The notes beneath the pieces were generated by a model that was not told where the DNA came from, searched no databases, and worked only from the letters and a program-made list of their open reading frames with translations. A DNA stretch of 64,000 bases from Puccinellia tenuiflora (lineage: Eukaryota; Streptophyta; Magnoliopsida; Poales; Poaceae), in the NCBI GenBank assembly GCA_012064385.1, contig QRDG01000921.1, positions 124,001 through 188,000 on the forward strand, in the 5' to 3' direction. How positions within the stretch are numbered: position 1 is the first letter of the stretch; each line of letters starts with the position of its first letter. Positions 1 to 11,030 of the stretch are shown in pieces. The position numbers and the translations under genes were made by a program.

Positions 1-49
1 TATTTTTTGTTTTTTATGAGCAAATCACTAACAACTTCATATATCTCAG

Positions 50-2006
50 GCTCAAATTGATGGAAATGTTGTTAAGTTGAGGTTCACCCTGGCACCACGT
101 CAAAAGGCTTCTTCACCTTCCAAGCCACCGCCCCCTCCTCCAAAAAGAGATGCTCCTCAGAATGATAAAGGTGCTACTGGTGTTGAAAAGGATGCTCAGC
201 TGCGCCCTAGGGAACGTAAGTGTCTGAAGCTTTATACCCTATAAGTTATTCAGGGTGTACTACCCCAGCGTGGTGCTCTGATTCTTTAATATGCATTTTT
301 GTGTTGCTTTTGCCCCCTTTAGGATTAAAATCTGTAGGTGCGCACATTATAGCCTCACAATGATATATTCTTATAACATTCCTGATAGCAGCATCTCCAC
401 GAAGAAAGCCACCTTCACCTCCGCGAAAGAGGTCTCCTCCAAATCGAAGGGCTGATTCTCCGGTTCGTCGTCGACCAGACCCATCCCCTGTTAGGCGTGG
501 TGATAGAAGACCAGGATCTCCAATTAGAAGACGTTCTCCTTCACCACCTAGAAGGCATAGGTCACCAATGCGGTGAGTTGTCTTAACTTTCATTCTATAT
601 CTAGGCATCGTAACTAGAATTTCTGACACTGGTCTTGCAACTGTCAACTAGGAGGGTTCGTGGCAGCCCATCACCGCGCAGACGCTCCCCCCCTGGGCCT
701 CTTAGACGCTCACCTGGGCCTCTTAGAAGGCGGTAAGTCACTTTGAGCTTTTTCCGTCAATCATTATTTACGATGTGCCTACCTATCCAGGAATACAATA
801 TATCATACATGCTTTGAGACCTCTGTATAGTATATTTTACACTGGCCTGCTGTGTTCCATGCATCAGTCACCTCATTCATGGCAGGCATTGTCTTCCCAT
901 GTTTATAATTTACTACAAAATTTGGGTCACAATGATGTCATTATTGTGTTAGTGCTGATTGCTAAAGCTTGGACAATTGGATGGACAATCCAAAACGGAC
1001 AATTTGAATGGACAAGTCCAGTACCATGTGTCAGTTACCTTGGTTTACGAGATTGTTTGTTATTTCTCTCACTTGTTTCACATGTTCTGTGTGTGTTGCC
1101 CTGTCGGGTGCTGTACATATTTTGTGTTGCTAAAGCTTGGACAATTGGATGGACAATCCAAAACTTGGACAAGTCCAGTACCATGTGCCAGTTACCTTGG
1201 TTTATGAGATTGTTTGTTATTTCTCACTTGTTTCACATGGTCTGTTTGTGTTGCCCTGTTGGGTGATGTACATATTTTTTGTCAGAAAGTTCAGCTAGAT
1301 CTCCTTTTTCCTCATTTTTATCTACATTAACTGTGTTAACTCATATTGCTTGTATCTGCAGGTCACCACCTCCAAGGAGAATGAGGAGCCCTCCAAGAAG
1401 GCCACCACCACCACCTCTACGTCGTCATAGTCGTTCACCTCCTCCTCGCCGCCCTCTGCACTCGCGCTCCAGATCGATTTCTCCTCGTAGGTAATGAAGT
1501 CGTTGCTGCTTCTCTTCCATCTAAATCTTTCAACCGAGCTCATCTCTTTGTGCAACTTCTTGAACCGTATTCATAATCCTCATTGTGGTAGCAGGGGCCG
1601 AGGACCTCCATTGAGACGTGGAAGGTCAGATTCATCCTATTCTGCATCACCCAGTCCTCCAAGAAAGGTGAGTGCAACATCCGTGTTGGTTTTTGTAGCC
1701 TGTTCATGTCTAACAGCTCATGAATGTTTGCTTGTGTTTTGTTGGTCATCCTATCCAATGCTAAGTGATTAATTTCAAACACTTCTGTTAGGGACCAAGA
1801 AGGGCATCAAGGAGCCGCAGTCCTAGAAGGTAGGTTGCTGGTGTTACATTTGCTTTTTTTTTTTTTTTTGGCAATATGTACAGACTTAAAATTAGCCTAG
1901 CAATCTACACATGTTAAATGTCAGGTCTCTCAGGGGTCCTAGAGGAAGGAGCATTTCCAGCAATAGCGGGAGCAGCAGCTCGCCTTCTCCCAGGCCGCGC
2001 AAGTAG
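50..2006 (+). CDS. SR45: SR45-type serine/arginine-rich splicing factor, last seven coding exons (5' part outside window)
   Basis: Exons read as 50-215, 392-572, 652-732, 1362-1490, 1595-1667, 1792-1829 and 1925-2006 (stop TAG 2004-2006). All have AG/GT borders and a continuous reading frame. The first exon gives the end of an RRM (AQIDGNVVKLRFTLAPRQK), then a proline-rich linker (SKPPPPPPKRDAP). The remaining exons encode a C-terminal RS domain of SPRR, RRRSP and SPPRR repeats ending in SSSSPSPRPRK. This order (RRM end, PPPP-KRDAP linker, long RS domain) matches plant SR45, the relative of animal RNPS1. That family is a nuclear exon-junction/splicing factor which recruits U1 and U2AF components. 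The N-terminal RS1 domain and most of the RRM lie left of the window. No lesion is visible, so the gene looks functional. Confidence 0.9.
958..1285 (+). repeat. Tandem duplication of about 165 bp inside an SR45 intron
   Basis: The block starting TTGCTAAAGCTTGGACAATT occurs at about 958-1121 and again at 1127-1285 with small indels. Both copies lie in the intron between the exons ending at 732 and starting at 1362. Reading frames across it are accidental. Confidence 0.85.
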
Positions 2007-2640
2007 AACTCGTTACATGTGCTCCTGGCAGGTAAATTTCTTTTCTCTTGGCAGGTAAACTTCTTATCGATTGCCTCTGCCTGTGTGTTGCTGTGAGCCC
2101 AAGAAGCGACTCGAGGGGGCGGCGAACGATGAGAACTTTCAGTGGATCAGCTGGCTTAGCATGCCGTGGTGAAGTTCCTTCCTGGAATTTGTACTCGGAG
2201 ATGCGCTCTGTCTGTGATGACTTGTGTATTGATTGGTACTTGGTACTGAAAATACTTCTAAATTCTGAAGCTGCTGCCCTCCTGTACGAATCTGAATATT
2301 GTGTCACATTTGAATTGAGCTTTTCAGTAGTTGATTTGCTCTTGCTGCTTTACGAATTTGATTTAATTACCCAATTTATAAATCGTGAACACTGGGTCAC
2401 GGACCTGTCCCTTGGGTTTATAGCTCGGGCACGTTGTCTACCATGGCCTGCGGCAAACTATTATTGGGCTGGAGACCGATTTTGTGCCTTGCCTAGACAG
2501 TGCAGTGTCTATTCTTATATATCATGGTTCACCGCTTGCAAAGGTGATCAACCGATGCAGATAGTGCTTTCTTCAGCGAATTAGTTGCAAGCTAGGTTGC
2601 TGTTCTATGGAATTGCAGAAGCACAGAACGGGTTAGTTTC
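2007..2640 (+). other. 3' untranslated and downstream region of SR45
   Basis: This is noncoding sequence following the SR45 stop, with no convincing gene. A CAGGTAAA-type sequence is repeated near 2030 and 2055. The poly(A) site cannot be placed from sequence alone. The stretch ends at the LINE target site duplication (2641-2652). Confidence 0.5.
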
Positions 2641-2652
2641 CCATCAAGCGAT

Positions 2653-3541
2653 CTCTTTTTTTTTTTTTTTGGCGAATTTAGAGAGCTTTATATTAATCAA
2701 ATAACATGATTACAGTCACTCAACAGAGTGCTAGTGAGAGCAGCTGGGGGCAAATATGCGCAACTTGATTAGCATCTCGCCCAACAAAAGATAGCTAGGA
2801 TAAGCTCTCAAAATCTCCCTAATCTCTTGACAAATAGGTTTCAATTTCTGATCTATCAAAATTCTGGTCATCAATCAACTGAACCACTACTTTGGCATCT
2901 GATTCTATAATAGCTTGTGCATATCCCCTCTCAACTGCCAACTTTGCACCGTCTCGAATTGCCAAGGCCTCCATCACTCTTGCATTTGGAACATGATCAT
3001 ACCATAGAGCTTGTTCTTGTATCATGACTCCTCGATGATCTCGGACAATCACCCCCGTACTTCCCGACGCCGCATCCAGATTGAAGCTCGCTTCTGTGTT
3101 TAGTTTCAGTGTGTCTACCTCAGGAGGCTGCCATCGGTCGATCAGCTTACCTTGCTTTTTCCCTCTTTCCTTACTGGCTTTAGACAGATCAATTGTACTG
3201 TCCTACTGCTGCCACCATGCCTCTTAGCATTTCATTCTTGCCTTATCGCCCAGCAACCACAGAGGATTAGGTTTGTATCCTTCTTGCTCAAAGATGTATT
3301 ATCAATCATATCAATGGCCCATGAATTAGGATGGAAAGACGGCAATTTGATGTCGGACATCCTCTTCATTTCCTGCCAAAAGAGTCGCCCAGGTACACTC
3401 AAACAGAGCATGAATTATCGACTCCTCAGATGCATCACATGCCTCACAATGTGCAATTTGCTCCATATGCCTACTCTTAAGAATAGCTCTAGTAGGTATA
3501 TTTTTTAATCACTTTACAATTTTTTCATGAGGAAGAGGATG
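2653..3541 (-). mobile_element. 5'-truncated LINE (L1-type) with 12-bp target site duplication
   Basis: The element is on the minus strand. Its poly(A) tail appears as the T run at about 2656-2672. CCATCAAGCGAT is duplicated exactly at 2641-2652 and 3542-3553, which fixes both ends. Reading minus, the upstream part encodes a zf-RVT motif (CEACDASEESIIHALFEC, about 3480-3370). This is followed at 2819-3052 and just upstream by an RNase H-like domain (ALAIRDGAKLAVERG, IIESDAKVVVQLI). Only the last roughly 0.9 kb of the element was inserted, as is usual for target-primed reverse transcription. It cannot be autonomous. Confidence 0.88.
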
Positions 3542-3766
3542 CCATCAAGCGATATCCCTGCTGATCTATCGCTGCTTCACCTAGTAACTTAGGTAAACCA
3601 AGGGAATCGACCACGTTCTGAGCTAACTGACTAGAAGCAACAACGTACGGCCATTTAACCAGGCCATTTTATTCCTTTTTCCTGTAACAAAAGGATACGC
3701 ATCACTTCATCAAGGACCTTACATAGTCGAAGCACAATGTATAACATAGCCATCTATCGTTCTACT

Positions 3767-3898
3767 TCAAAATGGCAGGGACGGTTTCCGTGTGGGCAGC
3801 GCATCCACGAAGCAAGGCCGGTAAGGGAATGAAGCATAGGCACAACAAGCTTGTTGCGCATCGTCTTTGGTGAGCTCGTATTCCTCGCCTAGATATTT
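3767..3898 (-). pseudogene. F-box gene C-terminal fragment
   Basis: Read on the minus strand this gives YLGEEYELTKDDAQQACCAY followed by SFPYRPCFVDALPTRKPSL and a TGA at 3769-3767. It is clearly homologous to the last 45 residues of the F-box gene ending at 16166 (YLGKHYELMKDHGQQARSVY, SFPYRPCYVDVLPGRK). Similarity starts at about 3898, where the sequence abruptly becomes mudrA-like. It is a displaced piece of the local F-box family, in inverted orientation to the other copies. Confidence 0.75.
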
Positions 3899-4811
3899 CA
3901 ACATGCACAACATGCACCCTTCCAGGACAGCCAATTTCAACACAGCTCAGTGTCAGATATTTTGGACATGACACATCAGTTCAGTAAATCTTTTGTGTGG
4001 ACATTGCCCACCTTGTTACGGCGTCCCTTAGCTGCTGCTTCGAGGTATACTGAGCACCTACTTCAATATTATTCATGTGATACTCCCAGGCCGATTCCTG
4101 ACCAGTATTCACAGTCATGACGGTCGACATGTCCTCATTCCAGGAATTAGGAATAGGCACATCCTCATCATTATCTTCGTCATCTTCTGCATTATCTTCT
4201 TCGTCAGAATTAAGATCCGTCATCAACCCATCCTCGTCTTCGTTCTCCATCTCTTGCTGCATACTTCCTACGCCCGCCTCCTCATCCTGATCCCAATGCT
4301 CATCACCGTCAGCCTCACCACTTTCAGGACCATCACCGCTTTCGGGAGCTCCTGCCGACTGACCACTCTCTACACTTTGAGACATAAATTCAGACGGATC
4401 AACAGGTTCTGACCCAGTTGCATGGCTATTTTGTCCAGCTTCATAACCAACGCCACCTTGTGCCAAATTGTTCTGCTTAGGCACAAACAACACGAGGACG
4501 ATAGGTTTCGTACCTCGACGTTTGCATGATGCTAGCCAATTCACCCAGGCCTGTGTCCGATCTAGCGGTATCAACTCCCAATAAATATTTGTACGAGATT
4601 TTGACCATACCGACTGAATCCTAACAGTCCACAAATTAGGATCAAAGCCAAAATTCATCGTCAAATAGTGCTGAACCGCGCTTATTCTCGCTTTATCAGG
4701 CTCAGTCAACGGAATCTCCACATTTGCAAATTCACTCAGATCAACCCCGGACTCATTTGTGCGGACAGTACCATAACCATAGTAAACGACAATACTAACC
4801 ACTTCGGACAT
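3899..4811 (-). pseudogene. mudrA (Mutator-like transposase) N-terminal fragment
   Basis: The ATG at 4811-4809 opens 276 codons beginning MSEVVSIVVYYGYGTV, a typical N-terminus of grass MuDR transposases. An acidic tract follows (DEDGLMTDLNSDEEDNAEDD region), then the MULE DNA-binding domain start (SKQQLRDAVTRWAMSTQ). A TGA at 3983-3981 interrupts the frame. The same frame then continues with the zinc-binding part (CPKYLTLSCVEIGCPGRVHV) before the junction with the F-box fragment at about 3898. The catalytic DDE domain and SWIM finger are absent, so the protein is inactive as a transposase. No terminal inverted repeats were identified. Confidence 0.82.
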
Positions 4812-5986
4812 GTCTCCTCACCTAAACATATATATTGCATCATCAAATACTATATAACTAAAAAATCTTAACGGGATCTCCACCTACAAAATTACATACA
4901 CTTAAAATAACTCTAATCTCACAACTTATCTAAATAAAATTATACACCTATAACTAATATCTTAATATATATACCACCTAAAATAAATCTAATCTCACAA
5001 CTTATCTAAACAAAATTATACACCTATAACTAATATCTTAAAATATATACCACCTTCAATAAATCTAATCTCACAATTTATCTAAACATAATTATACACC
5101 GAAATTAAAATAGCTACAAGATTTGGGTTTACCCTTGATGCGTGCAAAATCAGTCGTTCCTGCAGTGGAACTTCAACGTAGCATCACCACCACCGCTGCA
5201 CCGCTCCTACTACTCCACCAACAGCACCACATCCCTCCATTGTTGCCCACCATTGCTTCACCACCGAAACAAAAACTCCTCCAAAAACTATCCCATTAAC
5301 AGATCCGGGATGCTCTTGACCTCCTCTTTCGATTTGTGGGGGCAAATATCTAATTTATCGGCTATTTTTTGGGATCAATTGAGGTTAGCAGCACTGGTTT
5401 TCGAAGGGAAAGAGAGAAGAAACTAGAGCAGAAGGAAAGAAGAAAGGAGGAGGAAGGAAGGAGCGGGCGCGGCGTCGTCATGCGCCACTTTTCGGCAGAC
5501 TGCCGGCCGAAAGGGACGATTCGGCCCGCTGGGAGCCGAAAGGGTGGGGCCACGCACTGTGCCCGTGTCAGCGCGCATGCATCTCGGCCAGCTGACCGAC
5601 CGCGCATGCATTTCGGCTTTCGGCGTGCCGAAAGCAATGATTCGGCCGCCCGTGGGCCGACCGCGCGATAGTTTTGGAATATAATCAATCCGCGTGATAT
5701 ATTCCGAATTCTGAATAAAAAAAATAATATTAAAAAAAAACTCCTACAAACGTACGTGACAAAACTACCGTGGCCGTCAAGTTTTTCTTTTGTTTAAGAT
5801 GTCGTGACAGACAAGTTTGTCCCGTAAATAAGCAAAAACCAATACCTAGCTCCGTATCACATTATGGACCGTTCAAGACAATCAAAATCTAGAATGCAAT
5901 GGATCCTAATCTAACCGCCAGTAAATGTCGCGCCCGCGAGTCTGTCACTAAGATCCGAAGCGAGACGCTATGTTATTTCCTATATA
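4812..5986. other. Noncoding stretch upstream of the mudrA fragment
   Basis: No credible gene. The left half is AT-rich with a short tandem array (4900-5102). At 5480-5670 is a GC-rich segment with repeated TTCGGC and GCCGAAAG motifs in both orientations, possibly part of the MULE 5' region. Long frames there on both strands overlap each other and have no recognisable product. Confidence 0.4.
4900..5102. repeat. 76-bp tandem repeat, about 2.7 copies
   Basis: CTAATCTCACAA recurs at 4913, 4989 and 5065, each followed by TTATCTAAA and ACACCTATAACTAATATCTT. The spacing is exactly 76 bp. Confidence 0.85.
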
Positions 5987-6145
5987 CTCCCTCCGTTCCA
6001 CAATATAAGATGTTTTAAATATTTCACATGTTGTCTAGATTCGAACTAAAAGTAGTGTACATATACACTAAAACATGTCTAGATATATCTGTCCCACTTT
6101 TCATTTGTAAAAGATAAAACATGTTATATTTAGGAACGGAGAGAG
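5987..6145. mobile_element. Stowaway MITE (159 bp)
   Basis: Terminal inverted repeats CTCCCTCCGTTCC (5987-5999) and GGAACGGAGAGAG (6133-6145) are flanked by TA on both sides (5985-5986, 6146-6147). This is the Tc1/mariner-type Stowaway signature. There is no coding capacity. Confidence 0.92.
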
Positions 6146-6508
6146 TAGTTTGCTAGCAAATATGGCAACGGTAATTTTCTTGTTGTTTTTTTTTTTTTGC
6201 AGCAATCGATCCATTCTTGATCATAAGTGTGTGCTAGTGAGTTGATTCGAGAGTAGCACTATACACCGAGATTCCACTCTTATTGGGACGTGTAGCGTCA
6301 TAGTCATTGATTAGCGGGCCCATCACTGAAGGGTGTGCCGACGGTCGACCTAGCGAAATTGTACGGGCAAATATTAATGCAATGATACGGACAACAATTT
6401 ATCATTTTACTTTTATAGTAAACATTCTTACTTTTCATATAGATAAGTTAATTAGATCATTTTGTCACTAAACATAAACTAATATTTTCTTTGATATAAT
6501 CTTTATTA

Positions 6509-6778
6509 CTCCCTCCGTTTCTTGATATGAGGTGTCTAAGATTTTGGCACGGATATTAAGACATCAGTATTTTGCATGTGGTGGATTTATTTTCTCATGG
6601 AAAAAATCAAGAGATAGTAGTCCCTAATAGCAAAAATTGAAAAAAAATCGCTCAAATCACTTAGTTCCATATTGTGACTCATTTGTGAATGAGTACAATT
6701 GTCCATAAAATGCAATACACCCAATATTTCGAAATTTTTCTCAAACCTTAGACACCTTATATCAAGGAATGGAGGGAG
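6509..6778. mobile_element. Stowaway MITE (270 bp)
   Basis: Termini CTCCCTCCGTTTCTTGATAT (from 6509) and the inverted AAGGAATGGAGGGAG (ending 6778) are flanked by TA at 6507-6508 and 6779-6780. It is a different subfamily from the copy at 5987. Confidence 0.9.
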
Positions 6779-7515
6779 TACTATTTTTCTACCTTATCTA
6801 ACAAGGCTAACCACACTCAATATCATAACTAAAATTTGACTTTATCCGGCTCAACCATTTATCATTACAAATAAACGAGAAAATAGAAATATATTTAATT
6901 GGGAAAATTATGTTATGTTTTATAATTGTGTTCGGGACAGAACTCAAATAATCGAATGCAAAAGAACGACATAAACTTTTAGATACAAACAGCTAGTTGG
7001 CGACCATTCCATGTAATATATTGAATCTATATGCGTTGTGCCTATTTTGGAGTGTTTAAGTATATATCTTGATAGATGGTCGTTGTACGAGCCACCAATT
7101 ATCATAACAGATGTTTGGAAGTAAGATTATGAAACATGAAAATCTAGGTTATGTGAGGTGACAATATGTGATTTGCCCTTGAATTACGATATGCCAAGTT
7201 ATGAGGCCGTCACATCATATATATATGAATGAGAAGAAATTTTTAGAAGCGCACAAAGTGCAATCAAATACATATGAATCTTAAAACAATTTTAATTTCA
7301 CGTGACCTCAATAAGGAATACCGAATCGATTTACCTTTTAGTGGAGCTAGCTACAACTAGCTAAAACACATGCATGCATGATTGCTATGCCAACAACAGC
7401 ATATCAGCATTTACCTTGCGTATACATGGTCGGTTGAGCGGACGGCGGCGAGCAGGTTCGGCCGGCCGGTGCTACGTCGGTCGGTCGTGCACACATCTCA
7501 GCACCGCACGGATCG
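6779..7515. other. AT-rich intergenic region
   Basis: No gene, RNA or clear repeat was recognised. It is the upstream region of the first F-box pseudogene. Confidence 0.5.
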
Positions 7516-8646
7516 ATGGTGGTGGCCGGCCTCGCAATCGCAAGCCTCCGCCGTCTACCCGGAGGCGCCATCGCCGCGTGCAAGTGTGTCTGCCGCGCAT
7601 GGCGAACCATCATCGACGACCACGAGCTCGTCTCCCTCGACCGCTACTTTCCTCGGCGCGCCTTCCCCGGCATATTTTTCACCAAGATTGGATGCCGGTC
7701 CGATTGCTCCTTCTTCAGCCCGTCTGGCCACCGACGTCTCTACTATCCGCGCAAGACCGAAGTGCGACAGTCATGTAACGGGCTTCTCTTCATCAGTGAC
7801 TGGGGAGGGTACTGCGTGCTCAACCCAGCGACAGCCCGATACGCTGTCCTGCCATGCCCGCTACCATGGCGTTGTGGCTTCATGTCCCTCGCCTTCGACC
7901 CGGCCGTGTCACTACATTATGACGTACGTGTTTCTTTTTCCCAATGATATCTGCTTGGTTGAGCAGCCATTAGCGGCAACACCAACGCCGATGGAGAAGG
8001 TGGTTCCTATGTTAGTGTACTCGTCATGCACGGGCCGGGGCGGTGGGAGAACCGGGCGTTCGCGCCTGGGCTTTGTGCCCCAGGACAACTTTACGACGCG
8101 GTGGCCGAGCGGCCTCCTGCCTACGAGCGAGTATTCTGGTCATCCCAGTATTGGCACGGCTCTCTCTATGTGCATTGCCACAACAATGTTCTCATGATCC
8201 TGCGTCCTTCCAAGGGGGGTTATGATATGGTCCTGCTCCCCCAGGATAACTGCCACAGCTGGCCCAAAGAGTCCGTTCTCGCTGCCCCGGAATTCCCTGT
8301 TAGCAAGCTACGAGAGGGGGATACACTATGTGGTGATAGACCATTTGCAGCTCCGAGTATGGTTGCTAACCGAATCAACAGATGGCCAGATAGGGTGGAC
8401 AATGTCATATGACGCCAACCTCAACCCGCACGGTCATATGATTCACCCTCTTACAATACAACCGAGGGTGACATGGGGTATTGTTGGAAGCAAGGGTGGA
8501 CCAGTGAGCCTGACAGAGGATGATTCAGAGGATGAGGAGGAGGAGAACCTAGATGGCTCAGAATGCTCCTGGAACTCGGACGAGGACAACTTCATCATCC
8601 ATGTGGCAGGAGACGACACACACCTTGGCCCGCCTGCATGGGGTGG
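7516..8646 (+). pseudogene. F-box protein gene, copy A, frameshifted and truncated
   Basis: The start at 7516 (MVVAGLAIASLRRLPGGAIA) gives the C-terminal half of an F-box (LRRLPG, CVCRAWRTIIDDHE), then a YFPRRAFPGIFF / SFFSPSGHRR region and SCNGLLF. Homology to the paralogue at 9282-16166 continues only by changing frame near 7922 (to FLFPNDICLVEQPLA), 8034 (WENRAFAPG, GSLYVHCHNNVLMILRP) and about 8275 (LASYERGIHYVVIDHLQLRV, SECSWNSDEDNF). Copy A stops at the CACTA terminus at 8647, where the paralogue continues with LWDDFCEIMG. F-box proteins are substrate adaptors of SCF ubiquitin ligases. This copy cannot encode one. Confidence 0.8.
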
Positions 8647-8945
8647 CACTAGTGGAAACAGGGGCTTCGGTTTGGCCCTTCCGTCCCGGTTCCCTTACGG
8701 ACCGGTACCAATCGTGGCACTAGTCCCGGTCATTGGTCACAGGGCGCCCGCCAGGACCAGTCCCGGTTCGTAGGGGACCTACCGTCCCGGTTCGTGTTAC
8801 GAACCGGTGACAAAGGGATGCGGGAGGAGGCGACAGAGGTGGGACCAGCCCGGACAATGCACTGTCCCGGTTCTATTTACAGACCGGGACTAATGGAGGG
8901 ACTTTAGTACCGGTCCTTGTTACGGACCGGGACTAAATATATTCT
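8647..8945 (+). mobile_element. CACTA transposon terminus
   Basis: It begins CACTAGTGGAAACAGGGGC, the CACTA terminal inverted repeat. Typical subterminal repeats follow in both orientations: GTCCCGGTTCGT, ACGAACCGGTGAC, GACCGGGACTAAT, TTACGGACCGGGACTAAA. It breaks into F-box copy A exactly where homology to the paralogue ends (preceding bases TGG). A matching right end is not seen downstream, so this is a truncated element or a border followed by rearrangement. Confidence 0.8.
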
Positions 8946-9281
8946 ATATCATCTTCCACCCCCCGACCCGGCCGTGGCCAGGCCGTGGCCATTTTTTAGC
9001 TCCGGGTTCATCTCCATTTTCTTAACCCTTGCTCCTCCCAACCACGAGTTCGGCCCCTATTTTCTCCACCATTTGTCAAGTTTGGCGGCACCTCATCTAC
9101 CCAAATAGTGGTGAAACTTGCATTGGAATAAAAAAGTTGCATAATTCTCAAATGAAAAATATGAATGCTAGTAGCACAATTCTCTGAAAAGGAATTGCAC
9201 AATTATAGATAGAACCAGGTTCTCCTCCGACGGACGAGGAAATCAATCTACCGCTCAACAATCAACCGATCGATCGTCACC
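8946..9281. other. Intergenic / upstream region of F-box copy B
   Basis: No gene seen. There is a short CCGTGGCC duplication near 8970-8990. The last roughly 80 bp form the 5' leader of the F-box gene starting at 9282. Confidence 0.4.
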
Positions 9282-9933
9282 ATGGCCGACGACCAAGCCG
9301 ACAACGGCTTCTGCTTCCCCTACGACGTGCTCCTCCACATCCTCCGCCGGCTCCCGACGCGTCTGCCGCGCGTGGCGCGTCATGGTCGACACCCACCACC
9401 TCCTGCTCCCGCGCTACTTCCCCTCAGGCGCCTTCCCCGGCATCTTCGTCACCAAGAACGGGTGCGAGTACGAGTCGGCCTTCTTCTCCCCGCTGGCCGC
9501 CGAGCAGCGGGACCGACGACGGCGCATCGCCGCCGCCGACGGGCCTGACTTCTGACGCCCCGCATTCCTGCATGGCTCCGCCACCATGCATCACTCCTGC
9601 AACATTCTCCTCCTTGTCTCGGGGTACGACGCAGCGCTCCCCTTCCACGCCCGCCATTGTCGTCGACGCGCCGAGCCGGCCCCATGTTCCTTGCCTTCGA
9701 CCCGGCGGTCTCGCTAGACTACAAGGTGGTCTTCTTTCGAGAGGAGGTCCCGCGACCGTCGTGGGTAGTGCCAGAACTGCTCGTGATGGTGGACATCGAG
9801 AAATTGTTTGAAGAGCAGCTGTCTGAGGAAGGGGAAGAGGAGCAAGATGGCAGCGTGGATATGGAGCAAGCATGGATGGAGTACTACTTACCCAACTCCA
9901 ATGAAGAAGATAATGAAACACATTCATCTATAC
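9282..9933 (+). pseudogene. F-box protein gene, copy B/C, 5' part (split by a MULE)
   Basis: The ATG at 9282 has a good context (GTCACCATGGCC). It encodes an F-box start (FPYDVLLHILRRLP). After a deletion and frame change near 9357 it continues VCRAWRVMVDTHHLLLPRYF, FPSGAFPGIF and SAFFSPLAAEQRD to a TGA at about 9553. Homology resumes in another frame (MFLAFDPAVSLDYKVVFF, then an acidic tract EEQLSEEGEEEQ). At 9925-9933 lies CATCTATAC, the target duplicated by the MULE. The coding frame here is in phase with the sequence after the second CATCTATAC at 15082-15090, showing one gene interrupted by the insertion. The earlier frame changes mean it is a pseudogene regardless. Confidence 0.82.
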
Positions 9934-10057
9934 GGGTGAATAGCTCAGGTACTACATCTTTCTGAGGAATTGGCTCTGCAGCGACATAGTTCTGAATAAT
10001 AGCTCACATGCGGCATCTTTTCGAGCAGTAATTGCTCTGCGGCGACATGGCCGTCAA
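9934..10057 (+). repeat. MULE left terminal inverted repeat
   Basis: It starts GGGTGAATAGCTCAGG and continues with GCGACATAG, GCGGCATCTTTTCGAGCA and GCTCTGCGGCGACAT. It pairs with 14955-15081. The repeat contains an internal motif (AGCTC-n-GCGACATCTTT) present about twice. Confidence 0.82.
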
Positions 10058-10255
10058 GTCATGTTCCCCACGCTGTAACCCAGGTTTGACCGGTACATGG
10101 ATTAGTTTTTCTCGAGTGGGACCCATGCGTCAGCGAAACCGGCCTCTGTTCGTGGGAGAATCGTCTCTGCCACGCGCCGGCGTCCCACGGAGCTCACTCC
10201 TCACTCTGTCCCATCGTCTCGGTTTCTCCGGGCTGGGGCAAATTATTCTGGCGAC

Positions 10256-10390
10256 GACGAGTCGAGCGGCGGCAATGGAGCGGGCGACTCGAGCTGTGGC
10301 AAAGAAGCGGGCGATTCGAGCTGCGGCAATGGAGCAGGCGAGTCGAGCTGCGGCGAGGGGGCGGGCGACTGGAGCGCCAGCAATGGAGTC
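10256..10390 (+). repeat. 27-bp GC-rich tandem repeat, about 5 copies
   Basis: Units such as GCGATTCGAGCTGCGGCAAT plus GGAGCAG repeat with a 27-bp period, so they stay in frame (nine residues). The surrounding reading frames (10032-10703 and others) have no recognisable product and are not called as genes. Confidence 0.75.
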
Positions 10391-10956
10391 AAGCAAGCTG
10401 GCGGCGAGTCCAGCGGCGGAAGGAAGAGCGGCCGCGCGAGTCCAGCGGCGGTACCCGGAGTCGAGCAAGCTGGCGGCAAGCTGGTGCGTGAAGGGAGCGG
10501 CCAGGGAGGATGGAGGATGGGGTGGTGCGGGTACTCGGTCGCAGAGGCAACCGGCGGCCCGATTTGTGTCTCGTGCAGCGGCGAGGGATTCCATCTATCT
10601 CGACGGCAAGCGACCCTACCGGATTTCAGTCCAGCAGGTACTGAAGCAGGCGTGGAAGCGTCACGGCTACTACGGCTGCAAGGGTTTTCCGCTCGGCCTT
10701 TGATTCGCCGCCGATGACGAGGCAGAGGTTTGCGTCGATGCGCAAAATTGCTGCGAGCGACGAGAGCAGCTTGGGCGGTGCTGCGGGCGACGAGAGCAGC
10801 TCGGGCGGGAGCTCATCGAGCAGCAGTTCAGCACGCTCAACACCGATCCTGGACTTCGATGCCGCGTTGAGCCTAGAGGCTTTTAGCCTAGTTGCCGGGA
10901 TGGCGGCGGACAGATTGGTCTGCTCCGAAATCCTCTGCGAGATGAAATCGAGCTAG

Positions 10957-11030
10957 AAGATTGTGCTGCAGAGCCATGGCGGAGGGAAGATTGTGCTGCA
11001 GAGCCATGGCGGAGGGAAGATCGTGCTGCA
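10957..11030 (+). repeat. 32-bp tandem repeat, 2.3 copies
   Basis: GATTGTGCTGCAGAGCCATG followed by GCGGAGGGAA recurs twice, plus a partial third copy (GATCGTGCTGCA). Confidence 0.8.

Noticed and set aside
775..1266. 163-codon frame in the SR45 intron
   Set aside because: It is created by the intron tandem duplication and is flanked by well-supported exon borders. It is not coding.
5369..5688. Overlapping GC-rich frames on both strands around 5369-5688
   Set aside because: Frames on both strands are open because of base composition. There is no recognised domain, and the TTCGGC/GCCGAAAG repeats explain the peptide patterns.
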